Assembly (NCBI GenBank): GCA_948567375.1 | Contig: OX419756.1 | Location: 72,332,552-72,396,551 of the forward strand | From: Lunularia cruciata | Taxonomy: Eukaryota > Streptophyta > Marchantiopsida > Lunulariales > Lunulariaceae | DNA length: 64,000 bases | Reading direction: 5' to 3' | In this document: positions 1-12,463 of the stretch, one piece after another | Position numbering within the stretch: the stretch's first letter is position 1 | How the letters are laid out: each line of letters begins with the position of its first letter | Notes under the pieces: model-generated | The model's input: only the letters and a program-made list of their open reading frames with translations | Databases searched by the model: none | Told to the model about the DNA's origin: nothing | Position numbers and translations under genes: made by a program

Positions 1-3000
1 AAAAAATATAAATAGGAGGTAATATAACTAATTTGGTTAACTTTAAAGTACAATATTTTATTTGGGACTATATTTGTAATGTATAATAGACTAAAATATC
101 TGTTAAGATAAATTTACTACATGAAAGTCAATCTCTTTGATAAATATATTTAACAATCTTTAATGCTAAATGGATGAATGAATCACAATCAAAGAATATT
201 CTACAAAATAAAATATCTTAGAAATTAACTGCTTAAGTCTCTATAAATTTATTCTGAGTAAAATTATTTCAAATGACAAATAATATTTAATTATACATAT
301 ATAAGCTAAGGATGATAGTATTCATCTAATAATAGAAAATTAAAAAGCAAAAGAGTAATAAAATGGTCATTTTTTGTTGATGCTTTTTATCATATATATA
401 TTAGCACTAGCATGTACAATCCAGAGGAGAGCAATCCACTAAGTGATGCTTCTATGGATGCTCCAATAGTCTGTAGACCTTACGATTTGCATAGTGCGGA
501 TATCTTAGGTGTAGTAGGGCAAATCTCTCATATAATATAATTTGGGCTTAGCTCCGTTTTACCTCTTTTATCTCATCCGGGTAACATTTGATGGTGTCTT
601 TCCATCCTTTGTGTTCTCTATGCATTCACCTTATTCTCATTTATATAATTATATCTTAGTGTGAGATTGTACTATTTGAAACATGTGGTAAAACCTGTAT
701 TATTAAACATAGATGTTCATCTTCAATTTATTGAGGATGGTTTAAATAATAAACTTTTAGAATTTGTATTACTATGATAAAAGTACTATGCATTTGATAA
801 GCATCTTAATCCTACAAATAATAAAATAAATACGATCATAAAACCCTCAATTAGATGTACTATTCTCAATGATAATATCAGTTTCATATTACATGAATAC
901 TTAAGTAACTACATGAATATATTATTTCCTTGGATAGTAAATTGATAACAATATAATACTTTTATCATTATTAAACACAAGTAAAATAAAATAGAATTAT
1001 AAAATTATTATAAATTATACCTGAAATATTAAAAATAAAAAATATATGTATTTATATTATTTATATTTATTTATTTTTGATTGACTAAATTGTAATAAGG
1101 TATGACTTTTCTATTGTGATTTTGAGACGTTAGATGAAAAAACAAACTTACGTAATTTAGTTTAGAATCTTACATTGTAGATGTTTATCTTAGTAGAAAT
1201 TAGAGTTTAAATTATATATTAAATTTATTTTTTCACAAAATTTTAATTATGATCATAATAGTAAGAGTTTATTACATCTTGCAAACTATATCATTATTCT
1301 CTAACTTAGTTCTTATTTCCAATAGAAGTCCTTTTTATTTTGCATCAATCTAGAGTTGCTAAATAAGAGGTTATACGGAAATATCTTTTAGCAACAAAGC
1401 ACTCTTAGATATCTATCAGGATAATTGGATTGTTTTGTAGTTGAATATGGAAAACACATATACTAGCATCTTATAGACATTTATATGGAAACAACGTAAA
1501 GAATGCAGGAGATCCGTAGCAAGCCTTGTTCAGTTCATGCAATCCTTCTATGTTCCACTTCTTCCTAAAGACATTAGTATACCTTTTATGGTTTACCTTT
1601 TTATCAACACAACTACTATACGAATAGATCAGTATGCTCCACTTACCCATAGATAGATTATTGAAGAATAATAATCAAAGTGCATTAGGAAGCTCTTTAT
1701 TTTTCAGGGCTTATTTTAGAGCTATTATGTATGTTAATTTTGATTTTTCAAGGATTTTTTTTAACTCTTTGGTAAGGATATTCATATTACAAGCTCCGTG
1801 AATTAGATTCAATATATCTTTCAACACTTAGCTTCTTGAATTTCTTTTCTAGGCTTAAAAGTCAAGGTGTACAAATACAGGGTATGGTTCACTTTAGCTA
1901 CCCCTCTTAAATTTGAGCTTTAAAAGGAGCAAAGTACATGTATTAATTGCATAGTAAATGAAATCATGCTTTATTAAGAGATCCATATGTGGCTTTTTGG
2001 CATACCTTCCTCTAGTATTGCTTGTTGATTGACCTATCTACTTTGCATAATTATTCCTTTTTTTTATCTTACTATTGCATGTGATAGCTACTAAGAATTA
2101 GATTATTGGAGTTTTTGTGATACAATAGTACCATGGACTTTTGAGTGTATGAAGAAGTGACTTTTTCACACATACAAATATCTTTATTACAGATTTTTTT
2201 ATTAAAGGATGGGTATATTATTCATAAATATTTGGATCCCTATTTTAAATAGATTGATGTGCTACTATCTATAAACGAGATGACATGTTAGCACTTTTTG
2301 GTAATTAAGCACTCTTTGCTTTTATCTCCTTTTGCGATTGTTGATACTTGTATGTGAGATGTTTGTATGTAGGTGCAAGATAGTTCCATTCATTTCTCAA
2401 TATTATCGTGGTACATAAGAGATTTGGTTTGTATGTAAGACATAAGAAGATCTTATATCTTTTGTATTTATGTTTTTTTATCATATTGAAATTTTGAGTT
2501 GTCTTCTGATTAGAGAGTTTCATGAAGCACTAATGGGTTAAGTCTTTGATGGACACACAATTTTAATAGCTTTATATTATGTTATACTTGACTTTTCCAT
2601 TCCTCTACTATACGGGTGCATCTTTATTCCAGCTTAGTGAGAGTGGATGCTCTTGTATATTAATTGAACTCTATATCAAGGCATTCAGACTCATATCAAC
2701 TACTTTCTTTACAATATCAGGGTTTACCTTGGTTTGGTTTACTTTTCCTTATCTTCATTCTACTTATGAATATAGCATTGCGCTTGATGCAACAGGAAAG
2801 AATTTGATCACTTATCTTCTGAAAGACAAGTGATCGCTACACATAACGCAATCAAAGATATGTTTTTTTAAATGACTCAAGAGACTAGATAGTTAACTAT
2901 AGAGAGGTCGGGAGTATACTTTACCAACAATAAGCATTAGCAAAAATTGGTGTATGGTTTGAGACAATAATGATGGATGCCATTATTTTAGATCATATAT

Positions 3001-3500
3001 GATAATTAACTTTTAGAGCAGATTATTATCTATTCTCGTGAATGGATAGCCATATTTATGATAAGAATGTAGTCAACTCACCGTACTAGCCGCCGACAAG
3101 AGATATTACTATCATTTTCCTATTTTTTAGTTTACTTTAGGTAGGGGCATCCATAGTTTTACAAAGAGCATACAGAATAATACTCGGTCAATCCATAAGT
3201 GAGAATACGAAGTGAAGCAATCGTCAAGTGAGAGTCACACTGGACGATGATTCTTCATATTTTCTAGCCTAATAACTTGCATAATTCCAAGATCCTAAGT
3301 TTAATAGGACAGATTACTCTACCAAAGATAATTTTAACCCCTTTGAATTTCATTTGTCCGCTCGATGAGGTGTTCACATCCTCCATACTATCCCATGTGG
3401 ACTAAGTAAGTTTTATCATCTACAATATATGTATTTGTCAACAATTTAACTTCTTGTTATTATATCTATTGTAGTATTAATTTTTTGTTGCAAATTTCAT
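1..3500. other. AT-rich non-coding region
   Basis: This stretch is strongly AT-rich, most of all at about 960-1260, where long A/T runs dominate. Open frames are short and none has a recognisable domain. Apart from one copy of dispersed repeat D (about 430-640) I see no gene, RNA gene or terminal repeat. It may be old transposon-derived or matrix-attachment-like DNA, but that is inference from base composition only. Confidence 0.5.
430..640 (+). repeat. Dispersed repeat D, copy 1
   Basis: The segment shares an ordered series of short blocks with copies at 6025-6185 and 20840-21085. These are a GATATCTTAG block, a TCTCAT block, a GGGCTTAG-like block and a block resembling TCTTCCCATCCTTCATGTG. 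Inverted copies lie at 7365-7500 and 17760-17835. It has no coding potential. The similarity to copy 3 begins farther upstream (CCTTACGATTTGCA versus CCTTATGATTTGCA), so the unit is at least about 200 bp. The family is not one I recognise. Confidence 0.55.
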
Positions 3501-6020
3501 CTTATAAAAGAGATGAAAGAAACCTTCATCCACGATAATGATCTTCAACCACTCCAACTCATACATATGACTTGACATGCGTGTTTGACCAAGAAGGTGT
3601 GCTCAAACAGAAAAGCTTTCATAATACTGACTCCATTCATGGTCATTGTCAAAGACCATAGGGTCCAGCATGTATGTAAATCCCAATTATTCAACGACCA
3701 TAGAGTCCCGCTCCGTAAAGCTCAGTTTCTTCATCCGTTACCGAATATCTATCCATCTGTCGGTACCATCATCGAGCCTCCAGGTCTCCCGTCCATTCCC
3801 CCTACTACTTTATGAAGACAGATACCCATTCTCCGACGGCCCCAACCACGCCTCTACCGCGTTTTAAATGCTCGATTCCCTTTCCCAGAATCGGACTATC
3901 ATTTTTCTCCTACTTTACCAAAGGGGCGTTTCGTAAGTTTAAGACTCGTTCACTCATCAGATTTGCGAATCCTATTTTCGGGTAGATGTGGTCATTGAAG
4001 GAGGGAGCCAGCTCCGAGCGATCTTGACTCACTAGGCAACGAGATGGAGATGGAGGGGGTCAATTTATTTCACGTGACAGAGTAACCTCTGCATGCGAGC
4101 GACGAAGTTGTAGTACTACCACCCCTGTACCTCATAAAGTGGATACCTCTATCGTCTGCCAGATACATGAGTATCAGTGTGAATGATGCGGACTATCTTG
4201 AGGGAAATCCTTGATAGGAATCAGGAGGATAAGGTCGTTCTTCCCGTCCATTAGAGCAGTCATTATGACAATTGTCACCCGATCTATTACAGAACTACGA
4301 TATTTCTCAAATCGAGTATAGGAAACGGGTTCCCATCACATCCCACCTGGAAGCTAAAGTTCAAAGTGTAACCTACATGCATAGATGTGTGGAGTTATAC
4401 TCTAGATATGCCGGTAAGTGGCTGATGTCAATGCATGAGGTACCAAGAAACTACTGGCTGTATGAATGATCTTAATCTTCTCACAGCATGCAGCTTCCAA
4501 GCATCCAGTTAAAATCTGCTAGCAACGAGAATAATGCGACTTTTGTGCAAGACATTGGTGTTGAATAGCTAAGTGACTTAGCTCTCAAGGGGATTGGAAA
4601 GAAAGTGGTAGCCACATAACGGAGAGCCTTTTCTCTACGTGATTGCCATAGTAGTTTTGTATACATGTATAGAGTATCACATCTAGGTCCATGAACTCCT
4701 TAGATGTTCGGGTCACTAATCTAGTTTATTTTTATTTTCTGAATAAAACGCTTGCAGTGGTTTATTATGCACTGAAAGCTTACTTGCGTAATCACAGGAC
4801 CTAACCATCACATTTGGTTAGCTTGTCCACGGAGTATCAGACGTTCCCTGGGTGAGTGTCTGCTAGGCTGTTCAAACATTGATTGGACCCTTTTAAACAA
4901 ATTGAACCGTCTCTCTTTAAGCAAGAAGGAGGGCAGCTTTAACTGGAAGAGTTTATCCTACAAAATAGGGTTGATATACTAAGAGTGATACATGTCTAAG
5001 ATATTCAAAGACAAAATTAACCCACATTTGTTGTCTAAAACTGTAATTCGAGTTTGACGGTTATGGTATTCACTGTTTGCAACTTTATTTTGAGAATAAG
5101 ATTCCTCATTTCGGTTTGTTGCAGTCATACGTTTTGTTAATCAAATGTTTCTGGATGCTCAGAAAGCGAATACAATTGGGACAGTATCTATTCAGAAGTG
5201 TCAGAGACGAAACTAACCCATGTATGCATATCTTGAGAAATGTGCTCAAATGATTATACTCCATGGTAATGCTAGGCTCTTTTACGACCGAGTTAGGACC
5301 TCCTTATATATGGTATTGTAAGTGTATAGTAGTGTTGCTTCATAGCTTCATTCATCATAGTCGTAAGTTGCTCATTAAAAATTGAAAGCACGATGATCTC
5401 ATAACAGAAACTGACAGTAGTATGAAACCGTGGGCAGTATTCTTTCACTAACTCAACCTGCCCATGCAGTAATCAAGTTACACACCTCAAGGTGGAAACA
5501 GCTCACTTTGGAAGGGGTAACAGTTTTTAATTGTACGGATATAAAACAAATATATCCTGAATCACATACATATAACTCCACTCCTTAGCTCCATAGACAA
5601 CAATTAGATAATGATTTCTATTCGCCATGTCGAAAATTGGACATTTCTCCGACTCATAAACCGAGATATGCGGACGAGAAGTACTAAGTTACTGCGGTTA
5701 CTAAATGAATGGAGAAAACGAAAATTTCCTCATTCATACAGTGCAAAGATTTCAGTAGTTATTCGTTATACGTAAATTGCGGAATATCAGTTACACAATC
5801 CCAAACAGCAACAGTTCATATTATGATGGTGCCTATTTAAACCATTGCTGCGTATTATTATACTCATGTCTATCTGTCAAACATATCTAAATTGGGTGAA
5901 AGAATCACCTTACAATCCCACATGAGTAAGCATTGATTGGTAGGCATTTGTAAAAACAAATCACACTGAGACGATTATTGTCCTTTCTTGTGTGAGATAG
6001 AGAAAATTCGTTCTCTTTCA
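3500..6020. other. No gene recognised
   Basis: Base composition is more balanced than in the first 3.5 kb, but the frames present are short, overlap on both strands and match no family I know. No tRNA fold, terminal repeat or splice-linked exon series was found by eye. Confidence 0.4.
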
Positions 6021-6024
6021 GGTA

Positions 6025-6185
6025 TATCAGGTGGATATCTTAGGTGCGGTAAGGCAGATTTCTCATACCGACTCTATTGGGGCTTAGCCCCATGTTACCT
6101 TTTTTTCTCTCCCTTGTACGGCTTGATAGGGTCTTCCCATCCTTCATTTTTCCTACTCGGTCGCCCTTTTTTCTTTCAGGATATA
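6025..6185 (+). repeat. Dispersed repeat D, copy 2
   Basis: This copy carries GATATCTTAGGTGCGG, the TTTCTCAT block, and the block with CTTGTACGGCTTGATAGGG followed by TCTTCCCATCCTTCATTT. It contains a perfect short palindrome, TGGGGCTTAGCCCCA, near 6080, which could form a hairpin. The equivalent place in copy 1 reads TTGGGCTTAGCTCC, so the palindrome is partly degraded there. There is no coding evidence. Confidence 0.6.
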
Positions 6186-6189
6186 TAAT

Positions 6190-7360
6190 ATCCTTTGATC
6201 CTAACATTCGTGAAGGTTATGGAATAAGACCTCGTTGGATGGATGTGTCTCTGGTCACGAAACCCAGTGCTGCGAACGCGCTACCAACGATGCTGATGAA
6301 ATATTTACCAGATACTGTGTTAGCCAAGATCCTATGAAGAAACGATGATCGAGACAGCCAGTCCAACATCAGGAAAGCTTCAGGATTCCCACCGGCTGGT
6401 GCCCGTACAGCGAGGCTAGTCATGACGTGGTTGGCGGTTTCGTGCATTAGACAGCGTCGGGGTTATGTGGTTCACAAGCCCGGTTTATACGGATCCTGTC
6501 GGTGGATTGCTAGACCTTAGCAGACCTGACCAGATTGCTCTGTACTGTATAGTACTGTAGACTCTGTGTACAGACAACAGGAGCCGGGCTGGCTGTGGCC
6601 AGCCGGGACAGAGGGTGGTAAAGTCTTAGCTCCAGGTCAGTTTTGCCTTAACTCAAGTAAGACACGCGTTCTCGGTTTCATGTGCTGTTATGTCCTGACT
6701 CGTAACTGCCGATCTTCGCTTGAACATCCCTGCATGTGAAACTCTACGTAATCCAACTCCAAAACTCAGATTCGACCGTCGGATTGATCTTGGTGTCCGT
6801 ACAAGTGACGATATTTACTGTGGGGCCCGTTTAAGTAAATCGGGTCTCTCTAACCAAAGTGGATCAAATCTCGGCTTGGTAAATGAGACGCCATTTACTT
6901 GTTATAGCAGGTCAGCGGACCCAGTCAGGAAAAACATTCGGTTTTTGCTGAGTAAGAGCGTGCACAGTGGGGTCATTCAACATTGGAGTAACAAACGGTC
7001 AGAGGTTTTCTAAATATAGTAGATCGCGGCAGTATCAAACGCAATATCCTAATTTGTCTTAACTCTGGTAGCGCCGGCGAGCATGTGATTCTCCAAGGGT
7101 GGGTTTCCACCACAGGTATTGGTTAATTTTCCTTCCTCGGTGCGCAGATTAGCATGTGACATGATTTGGGAGATCTCCTCTTCACTATGTTTAGGTGGGA
7201 CTTTAGAAGGGGGTTGTTTGGTCTCTACCTGAATAGTGTGGTACTTAAGTCTCCTTAAGTGCGTGCAAATAATACGTGTCCTACTCAGTAATGCGCACGA
7301 CTGTACCTACGTCCTTGCAGACATTGGATGATTGGTTTTAATGACAGTTTCAAAGGGAGT
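6190..7360. other. No gene recognised
   Basis: The region holds open frames of up to 97 codons, for example 6720-7013 on the plus strand. None contains a motif I recognise and none has a convincing chain of exons. I see nothing further to support. Confidence 0.35.
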
Positions 7361-7364
7361 AAGA

Positions 7365-7500
7365 ACACATGAAGAAGGATGAAGGCGACCACATAGAACA
7401 CAAGAAGAAGGAGGGCACGACCCCTCAAGCCGTACAAAGGAGAGAAGAAAAAGAAAAATGGAACCAGCCCCAACAGAGGTAGAATGGAGTTAAAAAGCTA
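7365..7500 (-). repeat. Dispersed repeat D, copy 4 (inverted)
   Basis: Read on the minus strand, this stretch matches the core of D: the ACATAGAACACAAGAAG block, the CCCCTCAAGCCGTACAAAG block and an AGAGAAGAAAAAG tract. It is opposite in direction to the copies at 430, 6025 and 20840. It runs into a short tandem repeat at 7461-7540. Confidence 0.5.
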
Positions 7501-7540
7501 GCTCAACAGAGGTAGAATGGAACTAGACCCCAATAGTAAG
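7461..7540. repeat. Short tandem repeat, about 35-bp unit
   Basis: The phrase CAACAGAGGTAGAATGGA occurs twice in succession, followed by a partial third unit (ACTAGACCCCAATAG). The unit is roughly 35 bp. It sits at the edge of repeat D copy 4 and may be part of that family. Confidence 0.55.
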
Positions 7541-9921
7541 AACATCACAGAAGTGCCAACAAAAACCATGTTAGGGAAGCGGAATCAACTTGTGTCACTA
7601 AGAGAATTTTTTTCCTACACAGTCTTGATTCCAAAATCCCTCTTCTCCTATTCAGGTCAATATGGAAACTTTTGAATATGTTAAGATCAATAGAGTACCC
7701 AACTTCACACTTGCATGCTACCAGAATTTGGATTACATGGAGAACCAGTTCTGTGACAACCTATGGGTTCCAAATAACAGCTATACAATCCGGCATAACA
7801 GATGATGGTTTTGGAACGCCGTGTCACACTTACCCATGTTCGAGTAGATGGATTCTCACTCACCAAGAAGTAAGACCTGTGTAGTTTGACCCGGATCTCA
7901 AGTGATATCCTAACCTGCAAGCAAAGCATCGGTAGCCATGGTTCTAACGACGGGTAGTATACCACAAATGACGGATGTTTAGGGGATCATAAGCCCTTCA
8001 ACGTAAGAAAGTATCCATCCCCATTCTCCATAGTTTCTAATCAGGGCAATGATCAGCGCTGTGTGCTAACATTAAGACTAAATAGGGCGTTAAATTTGAA
8101 GGGCCAGAAAGTCCTAGTTTAAAATTATTAATTTTCCTCATCTAACGTGCTTTCCTCATTTGGCCGATAATGGGTGCCCATCATCATCACTGAACCAGAT
8201 CAGAAAAGGGTGGGAAGGGGCTATACACAAAATTATGTGAAGATGATGGACATGGATAAGAATGCAATGGAGCAGGTGCAGAAATAAAATCCTATCCACT
8301 AGACCAGATGAATTTTTCACCTGAGGAGAAAAGAAAAAATCCATATAGATAGACACTTCTGCGTAGCTTCAAGCCATCAATAATGTGAAAATAGTAGTGT
8401 TGTACACAAACACCAAAGATCAGGTGCAAAAAGCAAAATTGTATCCACAAAATGGAGAAGTTATAACTTTTACTCCTACATTCTAGAGTAAATCTCAAAA
8501 TTATAATTCCCATAACGTTATAATAACCCACCTACCCACAATGACTTTCTGACACAAGAGGTTTCGTTCCCAATCGTGATTATTTCCACGCCTTGATTGA
8601 GAAAACCTGGAGAGTACCTTACTAGGATAATAAAAATGAAATTTGCGTAGGTAGAAGATAATGCGCCGGCCGGCCCTAGAGCTAAGAAAGTCCAAGACTC
8701 TAAGGGTAGGACTTCCTTGCTGCCGAAACCCTAACTGTCTCTTGCTGGAAGCCCGGGCGGACCTTCCTCAGATACCGTGCAGTTTTCATATCCTTATGGT
8801 TTCCCAAAGTGATGACCGGTTTATCTTTTTCTCACATAGGCCCTATGCCTGTTTTCATGATCCCGTAGACTGCGTTTGCCGGTCAACTAATATTCCATAA
8901 TAAGAAACTGTCCCTGCTTTTATCGGTACGCTAAAATCTCCTGTTCTCTACAGTGGCTCCTCTCCTCCGGGTGAGAAATGATTTCTGGTTTGTCCTCTTT
9001 ATTTTCCGTCCTGAGGAGTAAAAAGTAAATTCTTCTTTTATGGAATAAAGAGAAGCCTTTGGACCGCTTTGTATCATGTATAAAAGCATAAAGAATTATC
9101 TTTTTTCTTCTTCTTCTCTCAGGTGTAAAATGTATATATGTGTACTAGGCTCTTTTGTAAAAGGGGAAATGTTTTCCAGAAGGTTTGATGATTTAAAGGT
9201 GTTAGTGGCCATACCCTGCCATTAATGAGTGTCTTTGGCACCACTTTTTATTTCATATGATTGGGATGGAAACACCTGAAGTTTCCAACGACAAAAAGCA
9301 AACCATAAGTAATGAACCGCCTAACGAACTAACCAGGGTGGATGGAATGAACTAGAGTAACTAGAATAATAATAAGCAAGCAAGAGGTCGGTCGGTAGAC
9401 TGTAGGGAGCCTAGTAGAGCTAGTTCGTGTAGAGGTCGTTATATGACTATAGTTTCTAAATCAATCACCTTAAGAATGCGAGGAATTGTAGGGTTAATAA
9501 GATTGGCTCAATTTTGCAAAATATTGGGAATCTTTCACCCTTGGTTGTACCTATGGTTTACTCACTCCTTGTGTTCTCGTTTTACAAAAGTATTTACATG
9601 GTGAGAAAAATATATGAGTTCCTTATTTTATTATAGTAAGTGTTCTACTTGGTCATATTTTTCCAAAAGAGAGGTCAAGTATGAGTGTATGCTTATTAGC
9701 AGCCTTATTGATACATCTTTACTTAAAGAAATTGGTATTCTTTCTTGTGGAGGGAAAGGTTGCTAAGCTTGGTTCCTTTTGATTGAGTACTTTAATTTCA
9801 CATCTGAAGAGGCTACTATAGTATTCTGTTTGTATTTGGTTTACCATATCCAACACTCCTAGAGTTACCAAATGCAAGCAATTGTAAATTTACATAAGAC
9901 ATTCATAGTATATATATATTT
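7541..9921. other. No gene recognised
   Basis: Short frames occur on both strands (for example minus 7705-7965), but they overlap one another and lack known domains. A purine-rich and AT-rich tail (about 9890-9921, with a TATATATATA run) leads into the copia insertion. Nothing else can be supported. Confidence 0.35.
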
Positions 9922-9926
9922 ATGAT

Positions 9927-10357
9927 TTTGAACAAAGGAAACTAGTGACAGGGTCGATCACAACAAAACACCAAGGAGCCACGGAGTGCACACAGACAAT
10001 CACACATGCACAAACATGCACACATGCACGAACACTGGATGTCATGAAACAAGAAGGTGAACCACTCCGTGGTTCACCTTCTTGTAAGGCTACGTCCACG
10101 GGGGGAACAATGGAGCACTCTTTACTAATTTGTGCATACACATAAAGAGTCTCCATCTCTACGAGCTCTCTCCACTCTCTCCTTGCTCCACTCTCCTGTC
10201 GCTCCGGAAGAATGAGCACCTGTCTCTTTAGTCTCTACTCTAAGACTACTTATATATTACTAGCAATGGGTTGTGCACAATCTAACCCAAGCATATCCTG
10301 AGTTAACCCTAGTTAAATTTAACCTGATTTAACATGAGACCTGAGTTAATCCTAACA
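9927..10357 (-). repeat. Copia 3' LTR (431 bp)
   Basis: It matches 15980-16358 along most of its length and ends in CCTAACA, as that copy does. It is followed by a pyrimidine run (CCTCCCCCTT, a polypurine tract on the minus strand), which marks it as the 3' LTR. It is about 52 bp longer than the partner. Part of the extra length is one arm of a perfect 17-bp inverted repeat at 10049-10085 that the partner LTR lacks. Confidence 0.9.
10049..10085. repeat. Perfect 17-bp inverted repeat inside the copia 3' LTR
   Basis: The arms at 10049-10065 and 10069-10085 are exact reverse complements, separated by the three bases TCC. The right arm corresponds to sequence also present in the other LTR (GTGGTTCACCTTCT), but the left arm is absent there. 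The hairpin therefore arose after, or during, this insertion. Confidence 0.9.
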
Positions 10358-10370
10358 ACCTCCCCCTTAA
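10358..10370 (-). other. Copia polypurine tract
   Basis: The minus strand is a purine run (complement of ACCTCCCCCTT) directly next to the inner edge of the 3' LTR. This is the usual place for the plus-strand primer of an LTR retrotransposon. Confidence 0.75.
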
Positions 10371-10731
10371 CTTTGGTCAAGGAGATAATCACCTCCATCA
10401 AAAAATGTTCCTACCAGTGGTGACTCTAGAAAAAAACTCACTTTTGAGCTCCCCCTTACCCATAGGAAATACCTATGCAAGTAGAGTTAACTAAAATCTA
10501 AAACCATAACCAAGCATGCAATGGTTTGAACATTTCTATGAAGTAAACAAGTAGTAAGGTAAATCTCTAACCAACTCTAAGTATGGATAATCTAGAAGAT
10601 GGTCTGCAATCATGCCTCCAAAATGCGGTAATCCCACTTAATCACATAAGTCCTCCTCTAACTAGGATTAAGTGGGATCTAAAACCGTAGCTGAACAAAA
10701 TCAGATGTTTAGGCACAAACCACAGAAATCT

Positions 10732-11730
10732 TCAAAATTCAAGTTGCAACACTTGCAACTTCTTCCAATGTCTCACAAACAGCTCCAAGGGGATCACTTT
10801 GGTCAAGGCATTAGCTGGATTGTCTTTACCATCGATTTTGGTAAGAATAACCTTCTTCTCTTCCACCATTTGTCTGATGAAATGATACCTGATGTCAATG
10901 TGCTTCAACCTCCCATCCATCTTCTGATTTTCAGCAAGATGTAAAGCACTCTTACTGTCACAATGGAGAGCAATGCCTCCTTGGATCAATCCCATGTCCG
11001 TGACCAATTGTCCCAACCAAATTGCCTCCTTAGCTGCTTTTGCTGCTGCCACATACTCAGCCTCCGTGGTAGATTGAGACACACATTTTTGCAAGATGGA
11101 CTTCCAACTAATACACCCACCTCCAAGTGTAAAGGTAAAACCAGAAGTAGACCTCCTCTTGTCCAGAACTTGTGCATGATCAACATCCATGTATCCAATG
11201 AGTGTCTTGGCATCCCCTGCCTTGGCATCAAACAAGAGACTAGTACCCACAGTACCCTTCAGATACTTGAGTATCCACTTCACTACTTACCAGTGCTTCC
11301 ATCCAGGATTTGACATGTACCTACTTATTTTGCTCATAGCACAAGCAAGATCAGGTCTAGTACAAACCATGAGATACATGAGGCTTCTTGCAGCACTCTC
11401 ATAAGGGACTTTGGACATTAAGCACTTCTCCACTACAGAAATAGGACTATCTGCAGCTGAAAGCTTGAAATGTGAAGCCAAAGGAGTAGATATGAGTTAG
11501 CCTGGTCCATATTGAACCTCACAAGAACTTTCTCAGCATACTTCCTTTGTGACAACCACAACTTCCCAGCTTTCATATCCCTTCTGATCTCCATGCCAAG
11601 AATCCTTTTGGCATGTCCCAAGTCCTTCATGCTAAACTCTGAACTCAGTTGAGCTTTCACTTTAGCCACTTCAGACTCATCTCTAGCAACTATCAACATG
11701 TCATCAACATATAAGACAAGGATGATCCAG
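10732..11730 (-). pseudogene. pol: Copia pol, C-terminal reverse transcriptase and RNase H (broken)
   Basis: On the minus strand, 11741-11433 begins with the reverse transcriptase catalytic motif LYVDDMLI and continues into the thumb. 11283-10732 is a 183-codon frame with the copia RNase H signature (STTEAEYVAAA, LHCDSKSALHLA, KHIDIRYHFIR) and the C-terminal NPANALTK motif. Frameshifts and stops separate the pieces, for example near 11285-11500. Downstream lies the polypurine tract and 3' LTR. The upstream half of the reverse transcriptase is cut off by the nested solo LTR at 11731 and by an older deletion. Confidence 0.9.
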
Positions 11731-12463
11731 TGTAATACCAAGAGCTAGCCATATGATCTAGATGTGAAATTTGGTTTGGTAACATCTAGAATTATGTTAT
11801 ACATAATAGTCAGAATAGATAAGATAGAAGTATCACCAAAAGAATACTTCTACTAATAGGGCAAAAACCGAAATAGACTTTGAGAACCTTACCAATAGCT
11901 AGATATATGATTTAAAGGTGAGAATTGGTTTGGTAACATTTGGAAGGATGTTACACATGATGGACTAAACAGATCAGAAAGAGGTATCACCAAAGAGGAC
12001 TTCTACTAATAGAGTAGGAATCAAAATATACCTGAATCTTTGAAAGCAATTTCAGAAGCCTAAACGGATGAATTAGGCCTTGAAAATGTGCAGATTCCCC
12101 CCTAATGGAGGAAAGGTAAACCTTATCTACCCCTGCTTTGTCTCGTCGAGAGCTTTCCAACGGTACCTTACTCACGGGATTCCGAGATTCCTATAGGAAG
12201 ATTCCCTAAAAGATTCCCTCCGGTCAAAGCTTGTTTGACCAACCAAATAGGACCTAGACCAGACATGTCACCCATCCAAGTAAGTAATCCAAGTGTGGAG
12301 CTTGCTGACATGTCACCTATCTGTGTCCCTAATACTATGGTGGAGCTTCCTTGGAGGAAATCCTCTTTGTCTATATAATAAAGAGAAGGTGCTCCTTTGG
12401 GGCATCGAATGTTTGAGTGTGAAATATGTGTTTTCTCTCTTCTCTTGTCCTCGGAGTATTACA
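11731..12463. mobile_element. Gypsy solo LTR nested in copia pol
   Basis: A 733-bp unit begins TGTAATACCAAG and ends GTATTACA, and is flanked by the direct repeat TCCAG at 11726-11730 and 12464-12468. The same unit occurs at 47624-48354, where it follows gypsy coding sequence and a purine tract and is clearly a 3' LTR. This copy has no internal region, so it is a solo LTR left by recombination between two LTRs. It includes a TATATAATAAAG promoter-like run near 12374 and an internal tandem duplication with a period of about 153 bp. It interrupts the copia pol, so it is younger than that element. Confidence 0.92.

Noticed and set aside
9920-10219. 99-codon minus-strand frame at the end of the copia element
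   Set aside because: It lies entirely within the 3' LTR and includes its hairpin; LTRs of this family are non-coding.
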